Part shown: piece after piece, positions 8,025 to 15,471 of the stretch | How positions within the stretch are numbered: the stretch's first letter is position 1 | Layout: every line of letters begins with the position of its first letter | Source: an uncultured Eubacteriales bacterium | GTDB lineage: Bacteria > Bacillota > Clostridia > Oscillospirales > Oscillospiraceae | Assembly: GCA_900545585.1 (NCBI GenBank) | Contig: UQZR01000001.1 | Coordinates: forward strand, 98,774 to 162,773 | DNA length: 64,000 nucleotides | Reading direction: 5' to 3' | Notes under the pieces: model-generated | Database searches by the model: none | What the model was told of the DNA's origin: nothing | What the model saw: only the letters and a program-made list of their open reading frames with translations | Position numbers and translations under genes: made by a program

Positions 8025-8056
8025 GTCGCGCCTCTCACGGGCGTGAGGGTTGAAAT
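8025..8056 (+). CRISPR. degenerate type I-C-like CRISPR repeat 2 (terminal)
   Basis: Thirty-two nt beginning GTCGCGCCTCTCACGG and ending GGTTGAAAT, with an internal CTCAC/GTGAG palindrome. It shares the first nine bases and the TTGAAAT end with repeat 1 but differs inside, as leader-distal terminal repeats often do. Spacer bases 8003-8024 precede it. No further repeat follows; after 8056 comes AT-rich sequence and a terminator. Confidence 0.65.
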
Positions 8057-8111
8057 GCAAAATAACGTACTTTTTGAAAAACGCCGGAAGCCACTGCACT
8101 CGCACGGGGCG

Positions 8112-8154
8112 AAAACATAGGGGAGAGGGCATATGCCTTCTCCCCTATGTTTTA
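8112..8154. terminator. bidirectional terminator
   Basis: AAAACATAGGGGAGA pairs with TCTCCCCTATGTTTT around GGGCATATGCC. T-runs exist on both strands, so it can end the cotJ operon (minus) and any read-through from the CRISPR side. Confidence 0.8.
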
Positions 8155-8180
8155 TGCTTTCCTCCGCCCCCCTCCCGCCG

Positions 8181-8777
8181 TCAGCTGTCGAAGGACGGGT
8201 TAAGGAAGTAGATGTTCTTCTCATTCATGCGATCCTTGGCCAGGCGCAGACCTTCTCCGAACCGTTGAAAATGCACGATCTCGCGGGCCCGCAGGAACTT
8301 GATGACGTCGTTGACATCGGGGTCGTCGCTGAGCCGCAGAATGTTATCGTAGGTGACGCGGGCTTTCTGCTCCGCCGCCAGGTCTTCCGTCAAGTCAGCG
8401 ATGAGGTCTCCCTTCACGCCTATGCTGGCCGCGTTCCACGGTGAGCCGGAGGCTGCGGTGGGATAGATACCGGCGGTATGATCCACGAAGTAGGCGTCAA
8501 AACCGGCGGTCTTGATGTCCTGCTCTGACAGGTTGCAGGTCAGCTGGTGAACGATAGCACCGATCATCTCCAGATGCCCCAGTTCCTCTGTGCCGATGTC
8601 GGTGAGCAAGCCCTTCAGCTCCGGATACGGCATGGAGAAGCGCTGGCTCAGGTAACGCAGGGACGCGCCCAGTTCCCCATCCGGCCCGCCATATTGTGAA
8701 ATGATCAGCGCAGCCAGGCGTGGATTGGTGTTCTTGATCTTCACCGGATATTGCAGCTTCTTTTCATAGACAAACAT
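8181..8777 (-). CDS. cotJC: spore coat protein CotJC (manganese-catalase family)
   Basis: A 198-residue ferritin-like di-manganese catalase homologue found in spore coats. It opens MFVYEKKLQYPVKI as CotJC proteins do. Metal-ligand helices are visible as LLTDIGTEELGHLEM and FLRAREIVHFQRFGE (Glu/His pairs). Length fits the short CotJC form (about 190 aa). Its ATG overlaps the stop of the cotJA-cotJB fusion (TGATG), indicating translational coupling. A role in coat assembly or peroxide defence of the mother cell is family knowledge. Confidence 0.93.
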   Translation of the reverse strand: MFVYEKKLQYPVKIKNTNPRLAALIISQYGGPDGELGASLRYLSQRFSMPYPELKGLLTDIGTEELGHLEMIGAIVHQLTCNLSEQDIKTAGFDAYFVDHTAGIYPTAASGSPWNAASIGVKGDLIADLTEDLAAEQKARVTYDNILRLSDDPDVNDVIKFLRAREIVHFQRFGEGLRLAKDRMNEKNIYFLNPSFDS

Positions 8778-9283
8778 CAGTCGTTCCCTCCTTTATCCCA
8801 GGGCCATGGATCATCCAACCAGCGGAAGCCTCCCTCGGTGATGTCCGTCTGCAGCAGCGGGCCGTTGGTCTCCTCGTATTTGGCGCGGCCCGCCCTGCCC
8901 AGACGGATGTAGCTCCAGTACAGCTCCAGCGCCTGCTGGTCATTGGGATGGGTGGTGAGATACAGCCCCAGCTCGTCGATGGCAAAGTCCAAGGCCATCA
9001 GCTCCAGCAGCGCCTCGTTCACCTGGGGAAAGCGGGAGCGCAGCTCCTTGCGGAACGGCAGATCCAAACCCGGGAACAGTGTGCCCTGCAAAAGAGCCTC
9101 CCTGTTATCGTAGCGCTGTGCGTTCTCCCGCTGCATAGCGATATAGGGAAATACCATATTGCCGCAGCCGCCGGGCAGCGAGCCGTCCATCTCGCGGCAG
9201 GCTGCATCACTGCGGGCCGTCATATCGCGGGCAGTGCCGTCCCGCGCTGCCGCCGCAGCGGCAGTAGTCCTCTCTGTATACAA
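8777..9283 (-). CDS. cotJB: CotJA-CotJB fusion, spore coat
   Basis: A 168-residue protein that looks like two coat proteins joined. Residues ~40-80 (FPYIAMQ, GTLFPGLDLPF) match CotJA; residues ~90-168 (DFAIDELGLYLTTHP ... DPWPWD) match CotJB. In Bacillus these are separate ~80-residue proteins. The start is a TTG at 9283 with GGAGG 8 nt upstream; the N-terminal ~35 residues are Ala/Thr/Arg-rich linker-like sequence. It is coupled to cotJC by TGATG. The minus-strand CATAGAAT (plus 9340-9347) resembles a sigma-E -10, but no matching -35 was found. Confidence 0.85.
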   Translation of the reverse strand: MYTERTTAAAAAARDGTARDMTARSDAACREMDGSLPGGCGNMVFPYIAMQRENAQRYDNREALLQGTLFPGLDLPFRKELRSRFPQVNEALLELMALDFAIDELGLYLTTHPNDQQALELYWSYIRLGRAGRAKYEETNGPLLQTDITEGGFRWLDDPWPWDKGGND

Positions 9284-9379
9284 GAGATATTCCTCCTTTG
9301 AAGTGGTCAGATCGAGTGAACCGAAAACGGCTCACCTCATTCTATGTACCGCCGGCACAGGTGGCGCCTGACAGGCAGG

Positions 9380-9441
9380 CGGAAAATTTTCCGGAAAGTT
9401 TTGTAAAAACAGGAGATTTACGCCGTGAACTGTGGTACAAT
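9380..9441 (+). promoter_or_regulatory. palindrome and extended -10 promoter for the sugar ABC operon
   Basis: A perfect 14-bp palindrome CGGAAAATTTTCCG at 9380-9393 lies 42 bp upstream of TGG-TACAAT (-10 at 9436-9441). No good -35 is seen, so activator dependence at the palindrome is possible. The rest of 9284-9507 holds no gene. Confidence 0.45.
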
Positions 9442-9507
9442 AATGCGGTCATTACAGTCGCCTCCCGTCCCGTGAGACGGGGCCGCCAGAATACAGGAGA
9501 AGCTGCC

Positions 9508-10611
9508 ATGAAGGTCACGCTGCAACATCTGACCAAGAAGTTCCCCAACCGCAACAAGAAAGCGGGCGGCGATGTCGTCGCCGTCAACGATTTTACCTTT
9601 GAGATCCCCGACGGAAAGCTCATCGGCCTGCTGGGTCCCTCCGGCTGCGGCAAGAGCACAGCACTGAACCTTATCAGCGGCCTGCTGGAGCCTACCGCAG
9701 GCCAGATCTTCTTTGGTGAAGACGATGTGACCCATCTGCCGCCGGAGAATCGCGGCGTGGGGCTGGTGTTCCAGAACTACGCGCTGTACCCCCACCTGAC
9801 GGTACGGCAGAACATCATGTTCCCGCTGGAAAACCTGCGGGGTGCGGACAAGCTCACCAAAGCAGAGATGGCGGAGCGGACACTGGCCGCGGCAAAGCTG
9901 GTGCAGCTGGAGGGGCTGATGGACCGCAAGCCCAGTGAGCTGTCCGGCGGACAGCAGCAGCGGGTAGCCATTGCCCGGGCACTGGTAAAGCGCCCCCGCG
10001 TGCTGCTTCTGGACGAGCCGCTGTCCAATCTGGACGCGCGGCTGCGCCTCCAGACCCGGGAGGAGATCCGCCGCATCCAGCGGCAGACCAGCGTCACTAC
10101 CGTGTTTGTCACCCACGATCAGGAGGAGGCCATGAGCATCTCCGACATGATCGTGGTGATGCGCGATGGTGTGGTGCAGCAGATCGGCAAGCCCCAGGAG
10201 GTCTACGACAATCCCGTGAACCTGTTCGTGGCCAAATTTCTGGGCACTCCGCCCATCCACGTCTTTGACGGATGCATCAGGGACGGCAAGCTGTACATAG
10301 GCGGCGCGGCGGTGCTGGACGCGGCAGGCGCCGAGGAGCAGCCGGTGTACGCCGCCGTCCGTCCGGAGGGCTTCGTCCCTGCGGAGGATGGCCCCCTGTG
10401 CTGCAAGCTGGATCGCGTGGAGGTCATGGGCCGCGACATCAGCGTGGTATGCACCCATCCAGACTGTGAAAACGCGGTGATCCGCGCCATCATCACCGCC
10501 GAAAGCCGCGTAGATACCACCCGGGAGTCGATACGCTTCGCCCTGAAGCCCCACAAGGTGTTCCTGTTCCACCGCGACACGCAGGTCCGGCTGGACTGCA
10601 CTCTGAGGTGA
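9508..10611 (+). CDS. ugpC: ABC transporter ATPase, MalK/UgpC type
   Basis: A 367-residue ATPase that energises carbohydrate (or glycerol-phosphate) import. Walker A GPSGCGKST at about residue 45, Q-loop FQNYALYPHL, signature LSGGQQQR, Walker B VLLLDEPLSNLD and switch histidine VTHDQEEA are all present. A C-terminal TOBE-like regulatory region follows. The ATG at 9508 has AGGAGA upstream; an open frame extends 70 codons further upstream but without protein-like sequence. It is first in a four-gene operon and carries its own dedicated ATPase, whereas many Firmicutes sugar importers share one encoded elsewhere. Confidence 0.92.
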   Translation: MKVTLQHLTKKFPNRNKKAGGDVVAVNDFTFEIPDGKLIGLLGPSGCGKSTALNLISGLLEPTAGQIFFGEDDVTHLPPENRGVGLVFQNYALYPHLTVRQNIMFPLENLRGADKLTKAEMAERTLAAAKLVQLEGLMDRKPSELSGGQQQRVAIARALVKRPRVLLLDEPLSNLDARLRLQTREEIRRIQRQTSVTTVFVTHDQEEAMSISDMIVVMRDGVVQQIGKPQEVYDNPVNLFVAKFLGTPPIHVFDGCIRDGKLYIGGAAVLDAAGAEEQPVYAAVRPEGFVPAEDGPLCCKLDRVEVMGRDISVVCTHPDCENAVIRAIITAESRVDTTRESIRFALKPHKVFLFHRDTQVRLDCTLR

Positions 10612-10615
10612 CGCC

Positions 10616-11506
10616 ATGGACAAGTGCAGCGTCAAGGGCTGGCTCTATCTGCTGCCCGCCATCGCCTTTCTGGGCGTGTTCATGGTCTACCCGCTGGTGG
10701 ACGTGTTCGTGTACTCCTTTGAGGAGGGGTACAATTCCGCGTCCCAGACATTTTCCGGTGTGGGCCTGTTCAACTACCGCTACGTGCTGCGGGACCCCTA
10801 CTTTTTGCAGGCACTGAAAAACACCTTCATCCTGGTCATCATCACCGTGCCGGTGTCCACCGGCCTTGCCCTCCTCGTCTCGCTGGGGCTCAGCTCCATC
10901 GAAAAGCTGCGGAGCCTGTTCCAGACGGTGTATTTCCTGCCCTACGTCACCAATACGCTGGCGGTGGGTCTGGTTTTCATGATTTTGTTCAAAAAGACCG
11001 CCTACACCGATGGGCTGGTAAATGTGATGCTCCACTGGTTCGGCAGCCCCGGCGTGGATTTTATCGATGGGCCGTACTGGGCCAAGATGTTCGTCCTGTG
11101 CTTCTACACCGTGTGGATAGTGCTGCCCTTCAAGATCCTGATCCTCACCAGTGCGCTGGCCTCGGTGAAGCAGGACTACTACAACGCTGCCCGCGTGGAC
11201 GGCACGCCCCGCTGGCGCATCTTCACCCGCATCACCCTGCCCATGATCTCCCCCATGATCTTCTATCTGGTCATCACCGGCTTCATCGGCGCGTTCAAGG
11301 CGTACAGCGACGCGGTGGCCCTGTTCGGCACCGACCTGAACGCCGCCCAGATGAACACCATGGTGGGCTATATCTACGACATGCTGTACGGCGACTCCGG
11401 CGGCTATCCGTCCTTTGCATCGGCGGCAGCCATCATTCTGTTCGCCATCGTGCTGACCATCACCTGCATCAACCTGCTGGTGAGCCGGAAGCACGTCCAC
11501 TATTGA
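10616..11506 (+). CDS. sugar-type ABC permease, MalF/UgpA family
   Basis: A 296-residue integral membrane subunit with six predicted helices. The cytoplasmic EAA loop reads YNAARVDGTPRWRIFTRITLP near residues 199-219, the docking site for the ATPase. It begins 4 nt after the ATPase stop. It pairs with the following MalG/UgpE-type permease to form the channel. Substrate cannot be told from the permease. Confidence 0.9.
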   Translation: MDKCSVKGWLYLLPAIAFLGVFMVYPLVDVFVYSFEEGYNSASQTFSGVGLFNYRYVLRDPYFLQALKNTFILVIITVPVSTGLALLVSLGLSSIEKLRSLFQTVYFLPYVTNTLAVGLVFMILFKKTAYTDGLVNVMLHWFGSPGVDFIDGPYWAKMFVLCFYTVWIVLPFKILILTSALASVKQDYYNAARVDGTPRWRIFTRITLPMISPMIFYLVITGFIGAFKAYSDAVALFGTDLNAAQMNTMVGYIYDMLYGDSGGYPSFASAAAIILFAIVLTITCINLLVSRKHVHY

Positions 11507-11520
11507 GAGGAGGCGGCACT

Positions 11521-12396
11521 GTGGATCCCCATACCGATTACAAGCAGGTGGAGCTTGCCGCCCGCCGCCGCAGAGCGGTGCGCCGCGCCGTCACCTACGT
11601 GCTGCTGGCCCTGTGGGCCGTCATCGTGCTGTTTCCCTTTTACTGGATGGTACTGACCTCCGTGAAGAGTTACAGCGCGTACAGCGCCGAGCGCATCCCC
11701 GCCTTTTTCACCCTGTCCCCCACCCTCCAGAACTACCGTGATGCCTTCACCGCCGTGCCGCTGGGCCGCTACTTCCTGAACACGGTGATCTTCACCGTGG
11801 CCACCACGGCCATCATGCTGGTGGTCATCACGCTGGCGGCATTCGCCTTCGCGCGGCTGAATTTCCGCGGCAAGCAGTTGGCCTTTACATGCTTTCTGGC
11901 ACTGATGATGATACCCAATGAACTGGTCATCATCACCAACTTCGTCACCATTACGGACGCCGGCCTGCGCAACACATTCTGGGGCCTGATTTTGCCGTCG
12001 GTGACGTCGGTGTTCTACATCTATCTTCTGAAGGAGAACTTCGCCCAGATTCCCAACGAGCTGTACTACGCCGCCAAGGTGGACGGCACCTCCGACTTCA
12101 AGTACCTTTGGAAGGTGATGCTGCCCATCTGCCGCCCCACGGTAGTAACCATCGTCATCCTGAAGGTCATCGAGTGCTGGAACTCCTATGTGTGGCCCCG
12201 CCTCATCACCGACGATGAAAACTATTTTCTGGTATCCAACGGCATCCAGGCCATCCGCGAAAACGGCTTCGGACGGGAGAACATCCCCGCCATGATGGCG
12301 GCGGTAGTGGTCATCTCCGTGCCGCTGATCGTGCTGTTCCTCCTGTTCCGCAACAAGGTGATGGAGGGCGTTTCGAGAGGGGGCACCAAGGGATGA
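11521..12396 (+). CDS. sugar-type ABC permease, MalG/UgpE family
   Basis: A 291-residue permease with six helices and the EAA loop YYAAKVDGTSDFKYLWKVMLP. The GTG at 11521 is chosen: GAGGAGG precedes it and it falls 14 nt after the upstream stop, whereas the longer in-frame opening overlaps the preceding permease. The N-terminus has a basic stretch (ARRRRAVRRA) before helix 1. Its stop overlaps the start of the binding-protein gene by 4 nt. Confidence 0.9.
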   Translation: MDPHTDYKQVELAARRRRAVRRAVTYVLLALWAVIVLFPFYWMVLTSVKSYSAYSAERIPAFFTLSPTLQNYRDAFTAVPLGRYFLNTVIFTVATTAIMLVVITLAAFAFARLNFRGKQLAFTCFLALMMIPNELVIITNFVTITDAGLRNTFWGLILPSVTSVFYIYLLKENFAQIPNELYYAAKVDGTSDFKYLWKVMLPICRPTVVTIVILKVIECWNSYVWPRLITDDENYFLVSNGIQAIRENGFGRENIPAMMAAVVVISVPLIVLFLLFRNKVMEGVSRGGTKG

Positions 12397-13994
12397 GACA
12401 CGCCCGCATAGCTGCGCTGACGCTGTCACTTGTGACCCTGCTGACCACCCTCTGCGGGTGTCACGGCTCACACAGCCAGAACGCTTTCACCGTGCCGGAC
12501 AGCTTTGACGAGTCGCGGCAGTACGAGATCACGTTCTGGGCCAAGAACGACACCAACAAGACCCAGGTGGACATCTACAGCAAGGCCATCGCCGACTTCC
12601 AGGCGCTGTACCCCAACATCACCGTGAAGCTGCGGCTCTACACTGACTACGGCAAGATCTACAACGATGTCATCACCAACATCGCCACCAACACCACCCC
12701 CAATGTGTGCATCACCTACCCCGACCACATCGCCACGTACCTCACCGGCGACAACGTGGTGGCCCCGCTGGACGCTCTGTTCGCCGACGAGCAGTACGGT
12801 CTGGGCGGCAGCGCCCTGCGGTACGACGGCCCCGCGTCGGAGGAGATGATCTCCCGGTTTCTGGAGGAGTGCAGCTTCTCCGGCAGCCACTACGCCGTGC
12901 CCTTCATGCGCTCCACCGAGGCGTGCTACGTCAACAGGACCTATGTGGAGGCCCTGGGCTATGAGCTGCCGGAAATGCTGACCTGGGACTTCGTGTGGGA
13001 GGTGTCGGAGGCAGCCGCCGCGGCGAAAAATGCCGACGGCACCTACACCGTCAACGGCCAGCAGGTGCTGCTGCCCTTCATCTATAAGTCCACGGACAAC
13101 ATGATGATCCAGCTGCTGCGCCAGAAAAACGCCGGTTACTCCACTGACAGCGGCGACGTGCAGATCTTCAACGACACCACGGAGGACATCCTGTACGACG
13201 TGGCCCGCCACACCGCCAGCGGCGCCTTCTCCACCTTCAAGATCTCCGGCTACCCCGCCAACTTTCTGAACGCGGGGCAGTGCCTGTTCGCGGTGGACTC
13301 CACCGCCGGCGCCACATGGATGGGTTCCCACGCGCCGCTGAGCGACATCAGCGCCGACAAATACGTGGACTTTGAGACGGCGGTGATGGCCGTGCCCCAG
13401 TGCGACCCCGATCATCCCCAGATGATCTCCCAGGGCCCGTCGGTGTGCGTGTTCAACAAGGACGATTCCCAGGAGGTGCTGGCCTCATGGCTGTTCGCCC
13501 AGTATCTGCTGACCAACGACGTCCAGATCGCCTACGCCCGGACGGAGGGCTACGTCCCCGTTACCTCCAAGGCTCAGCAGTCTGCGGAGTATCGGGACTA
13601 TCTCTCCCGCGCAGGCGAGGACGATTCTCTCTACTACGACGTAAAGATCCAGGCATCCCAGCTGCTGCTGAACAACGTGGACAACACGTTCACCACGCCA
13701 GTCTACAACGGCTCCACCTCCCTGCGCAACGCCGCGGGCCAGCTCATTGAAAACGTAGTGAAGTCCGTGCGCCGTAAGGAGACGGTGGACGATGCCTACA
13801 TGACCCGGCTGTACGCCGATGTGACCAGCCTGTACCGGCTGGACCAGCGGGGCGCTATGGCCGCCGACAGCAGTCAGGCGCTTGGCCCCCTGCCCGCCCC
13901 CGCCAAGACGCTGCTCATTACGCTGGGCGGCGCGTGGGTGCTGATCGCAGCCTACGCCGGGGCACAGCTGATGAAAAAACGAAAGACCCATTGA
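12393..13994 (+). CDS. extracellular solute-binding lipoprotein with C-terminal membrane anchor
   Basis: A 533-residue family-1 solute-binding protein. The N-terminus has a lipobox (TTLCGC) near residue 22, followed by YEITFWAKNDTNKTQ, the usual first strand of sugar-binding proteins. The last ~30 residues form a hydrophobic helix (LLITLGGAWVLIAAYAG) followed by KKRK, a second membrane anchor that standard binding proteins lack. The ATGA overlap with the permease gene shows coupling. Being last in the operon, rather than first, is unusual for the most abundant component. Substrate unknown; sugar or glycerol-phosphate is a family-level guess. Confidence 0.85.
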   Translation: MRHARIAALTLSLVTLLTTLCGCHGSHSQNAFTVPDSFDESRQYEITFWAKNDTNKTQVDIYSKAIADFQALYPNITVKLRLYTDYGKIYNDVITNIATNTTPNVCITYPDHIATYLTGDNVVAPLDALFADEQYGLGGSALRYDGPASEEMISRFLEECSFSGSHYAVPFMRSTEACYVNRTYVEALGYELPEMLTWDFVWEVSEAAAAAKNADGTYTVNGQQVLLPFIYKSTDNMMIQLLRQKNAGYSTDSGDVQIFNDTTEDILYDVARHTASGAFSTFKISGYPANFLNAGQCLFAVDSTAGATWMGSHAPLSDISADKYVDFETAVMAVPQCDPDHPQMISQGPSVCVFNKDDSQEVLASWLFAQYLLTNDVQIAYARTEGYVPVTSKAQQSAEYRDYLSRAGEDDSLYYDVKIQASQLLLNNVDNTFTTPVYNGSTSLRNAAGQLIENVVKSVRRKETVDDAYMTRLYADVTSLYRLDQRGAMAADSSQALGPLPAPAKTLLITLGGAWVLIAAYAGAQLMKKRKTH

Positions 13995-14018
13995 TTTATC
14001 GGCAGAATGCGTTATAAT
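13991..14018 (+). promoter_or_regulatory. promoter for the lipoprotein gene
   Basis: TTGATT at 13991-13996 and TATAAT at 14013-14018, spacing 16 bp, 72 nt before the ATG at 14091. The -35 overlaps the stop codon of the binding-protein gene. Confidence 0.65.
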
Positions 14019-14060
14019 AGGGCGGGCGTGTGGAACACACCCGCCCTATCTGCCATTTTT
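14017..14060 (+). terminator. hairpin ending the ABC operon
   Basis: ATAGGGCGGG(C)GTGTG pairs with CACACCCGCCCTAT around GAA; TTTTT follows 6 nt later. It overlaps the -10 of the next gene's promoter, so terminator and promoter are interleaved. Confidence 0.5.
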
Positions 14061-14090
14061 ATATGGTGCAATTTAGAGGAGAAAGCAAAC

Positions 14091-14864
14091 ATGAAAAAGT
14101 TTCTGACCCTGCTGCTGGCTCTGGTGATGGCGCTGTCCATCGTGGGCTGCGGCAAGACCGAGGACCAGACCGATGACAAGGATACCCCCGATGAGGGCGG
14201 CGACGCCGCCGTGACCGTCATGACCCACGCGGAGTTCGACGCGGCCGCTGTGGATTCCGCCGTTACCGTGGAGACCTACATTCAGGCCCGTCAGGGCTGG
14301 TGGGAAAAGGACGGCGTCGGCGTGGCCACCTTCTACACCCAGGCCGATGACGGTGCGTACTTCCTGTACAATATGCCCTGCAGCAAGGAGGATTACGACT
14401 CCATGCTGGTAGAGGGCGCCAAGATCCGCGTCAGCGGCTATAAGGCCGAGTGGTCCGGCGAGGTGGAGATCATCGACGCTACCTGCGAACTGCTGGAGGG
14501 CACCAAGGTCTACGACGCACTGGATGTCACCTCCCTGCTGGGTACCGACGAGCTGATCGCCCACCAGAACGAGAAGGTCTCCTTCAAGGGTATGACCGTG
14601 ACCGCCTCCAACGATGCCGGCGCTCCCTTCCTGTACAACTGGGACGGCTCCGGCTCCGAGGGTGACGACCTGTACTTCAATGTGTCCCTGAACGACAAGA
14701 TCTACACCTTCGTGGTAGAGAGCTACCTCTGCGGCCCCGGCACCGACGTGTATGAGGCCGTCAAGGCTCTGAACGTGGGCGATGTCGTGGACATGGAGGG
14801 CTTCCTGTACTGGTATGAGGGTGTGAACCCCCACATCACCTCCGTGGTCAAGGCTGCTGCCTGA
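14091..14864 (+). CDS. putative lipoprotein with two OB-fold-like repeats
   Basis: A 257-residue protein of unknown function. The signal peptide MKKFLTLLLALVMALSIVGC ends in a lipobox with Cys at about 20, followed by an acidic linker (TEDQTDDKDTPDEGG). The mature part appears duplicated. Each half starts with a sensing-type strand (VTVETYIQARQGWW; EKVSFKGMTVTAS) and ends in a phrase like GAKIRVSGYKAEWSGEVEI or GDVVDMEGFLYWYEG, as in OB-fold nucleic-acid or ligand-binding modules. GAGGAG precedes the ATG at 14091. It is monocistronic, with its own promoter and a strong terminator. Function not assigned. Confidence 0.8.
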   Translation: MKKFLTLLLALVMALSIVGCGKTEDQTDDKDTPDEGGDAAVTVMTHAEFDAAAVDSAVTVETYIQARQGWWEKDGVGVATFYTQADDGAYFLYNMPCSKEDYDSMLVEGAKIRVSGYKAEWSGEVEIIDATCELLEGTKVYDALDVTSLLGTDELIAHQNEKVSFKGMTVTASNDAGAPFLYNWDGSGSEGDDLYFNVSLNDKIYTFVVESYLCGPGTDVYEAVKALNVGDVVDMEGFLYWYEGVNPHITSVVKAAA

Positions 14865-14878
14865 ATCACCCCATAAAA

Positions 14879-14911
14879 AAGGAAGGACGGCTGAGCCGTC
14901 CTTCCTTTTTT
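14879..14911 (+). terminator. intrinsic terminator
   Basis: AAGGAAGGACGGCT/AGCCGTCCTTCCTT with a GA loop and a following T-run. Confidence 0.92.
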
Positions 14912-14972
14912 GTTCTTATGCCCGCCGGATCGCAGCCTCCGCGCGGGTCGGGGACCGCAGTCGGGCCGCGCT

Positions 14973-15098
14973 TTATTTCCGTGTCCGCTTCTCCTTTTCG
15001 CGGCGCAGCTTCTCGTCCACCTTCTTCATCAGCCGCAGGCACAGCGCCGAGCTGGCAGTCAGCAGCGCGATGGCTGCCGCGACTTCTTTCTTCTTCAT
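14973..15098 (-). CDS. small hypothetical protein, 41 aa
   Basis: Reads MKKKEVAAAIALLTASSALC then a basic tail (KKVDEKLRREKEKRTRK). One hydrophobic helix is followed by a charged, coiled-coil-like end. GGAGG lies 11 nt upstream of the ATG at 15098, and a promoter-like pair lies at 15177-15206. The upstream extension of the frame lacks protein character. Probably a small membrane protein; no function recognised. Confidence 0.5.
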   Translation of the reverse strand: MKKKEVAAAIALLTASSALCLRLMKKVDEKLRREKEKRTRK

Positions 15099-15176
15099 GA
15101 TGAAGTGCCTCCTCCCCCGTCTGTTGACCATTTTATTTCTGTTTTTCTCAGGGCCGGACGCCCTGAATACTTTAAC

Positions 15177-15206
15177 AACATAACACACTATACCATTAAA
15201 AGTCAA
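15177..15206 (-). promoter_or_regulatory. promoter for the 41-aa ORF
   Basis: Minus strand TTGACT (plus 15201-15206) and TATGTT (15177-15182), spacing 18 bp. Confidence 0.5.
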
Positions 15207-15375
15207 TCCTGCTTCTGGTAGTATACAGCGCCGCTTTTCCCCGCATATGGCCTCTTTTCGCCCATTTCAGCGAATCGTTCGTTGAATTAATATTGTGAAA
15301 TTGACGGTCTGATGGGGTGATTTTTGTTGGGAATGACAAAAATGCGGCTCTCGAATTTTTCTCCGTCTGCCTTTA

Positions 15376-15435
15376 TTTACATTGGCTCCGATTTGTGCTT
15401 TAATTTGTTTATGTACACAGTGGAACGTATGTACA
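15376..15435 (+). promoter_or_regulatory. promoter with two TATGTACA repeats, aminotransferase-VOR operon
   Basis: TTTACA at 15376-15381 and TTTAAT at 15399-15404, spacing 17 bp. Just downstream, around and after the expected start, the 8-mer TATGTACA occurs at 15410-15417 and 15428-15435, 18 bp apart. This position suits a repressor. The interval 15207-15375 shows nothing else. Confidence 0.55.
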
Positions 15436-15471
15436 TGCAGCGAATTTTCATCATTTGAGGAGGAAAGATTC

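Noticed and set aside
8057..8111. Further CRISPR repeats after repeat 2
   Set aside because: No sequence resembling GTCGC...TTGAAAT follows; the array ends at 8056.
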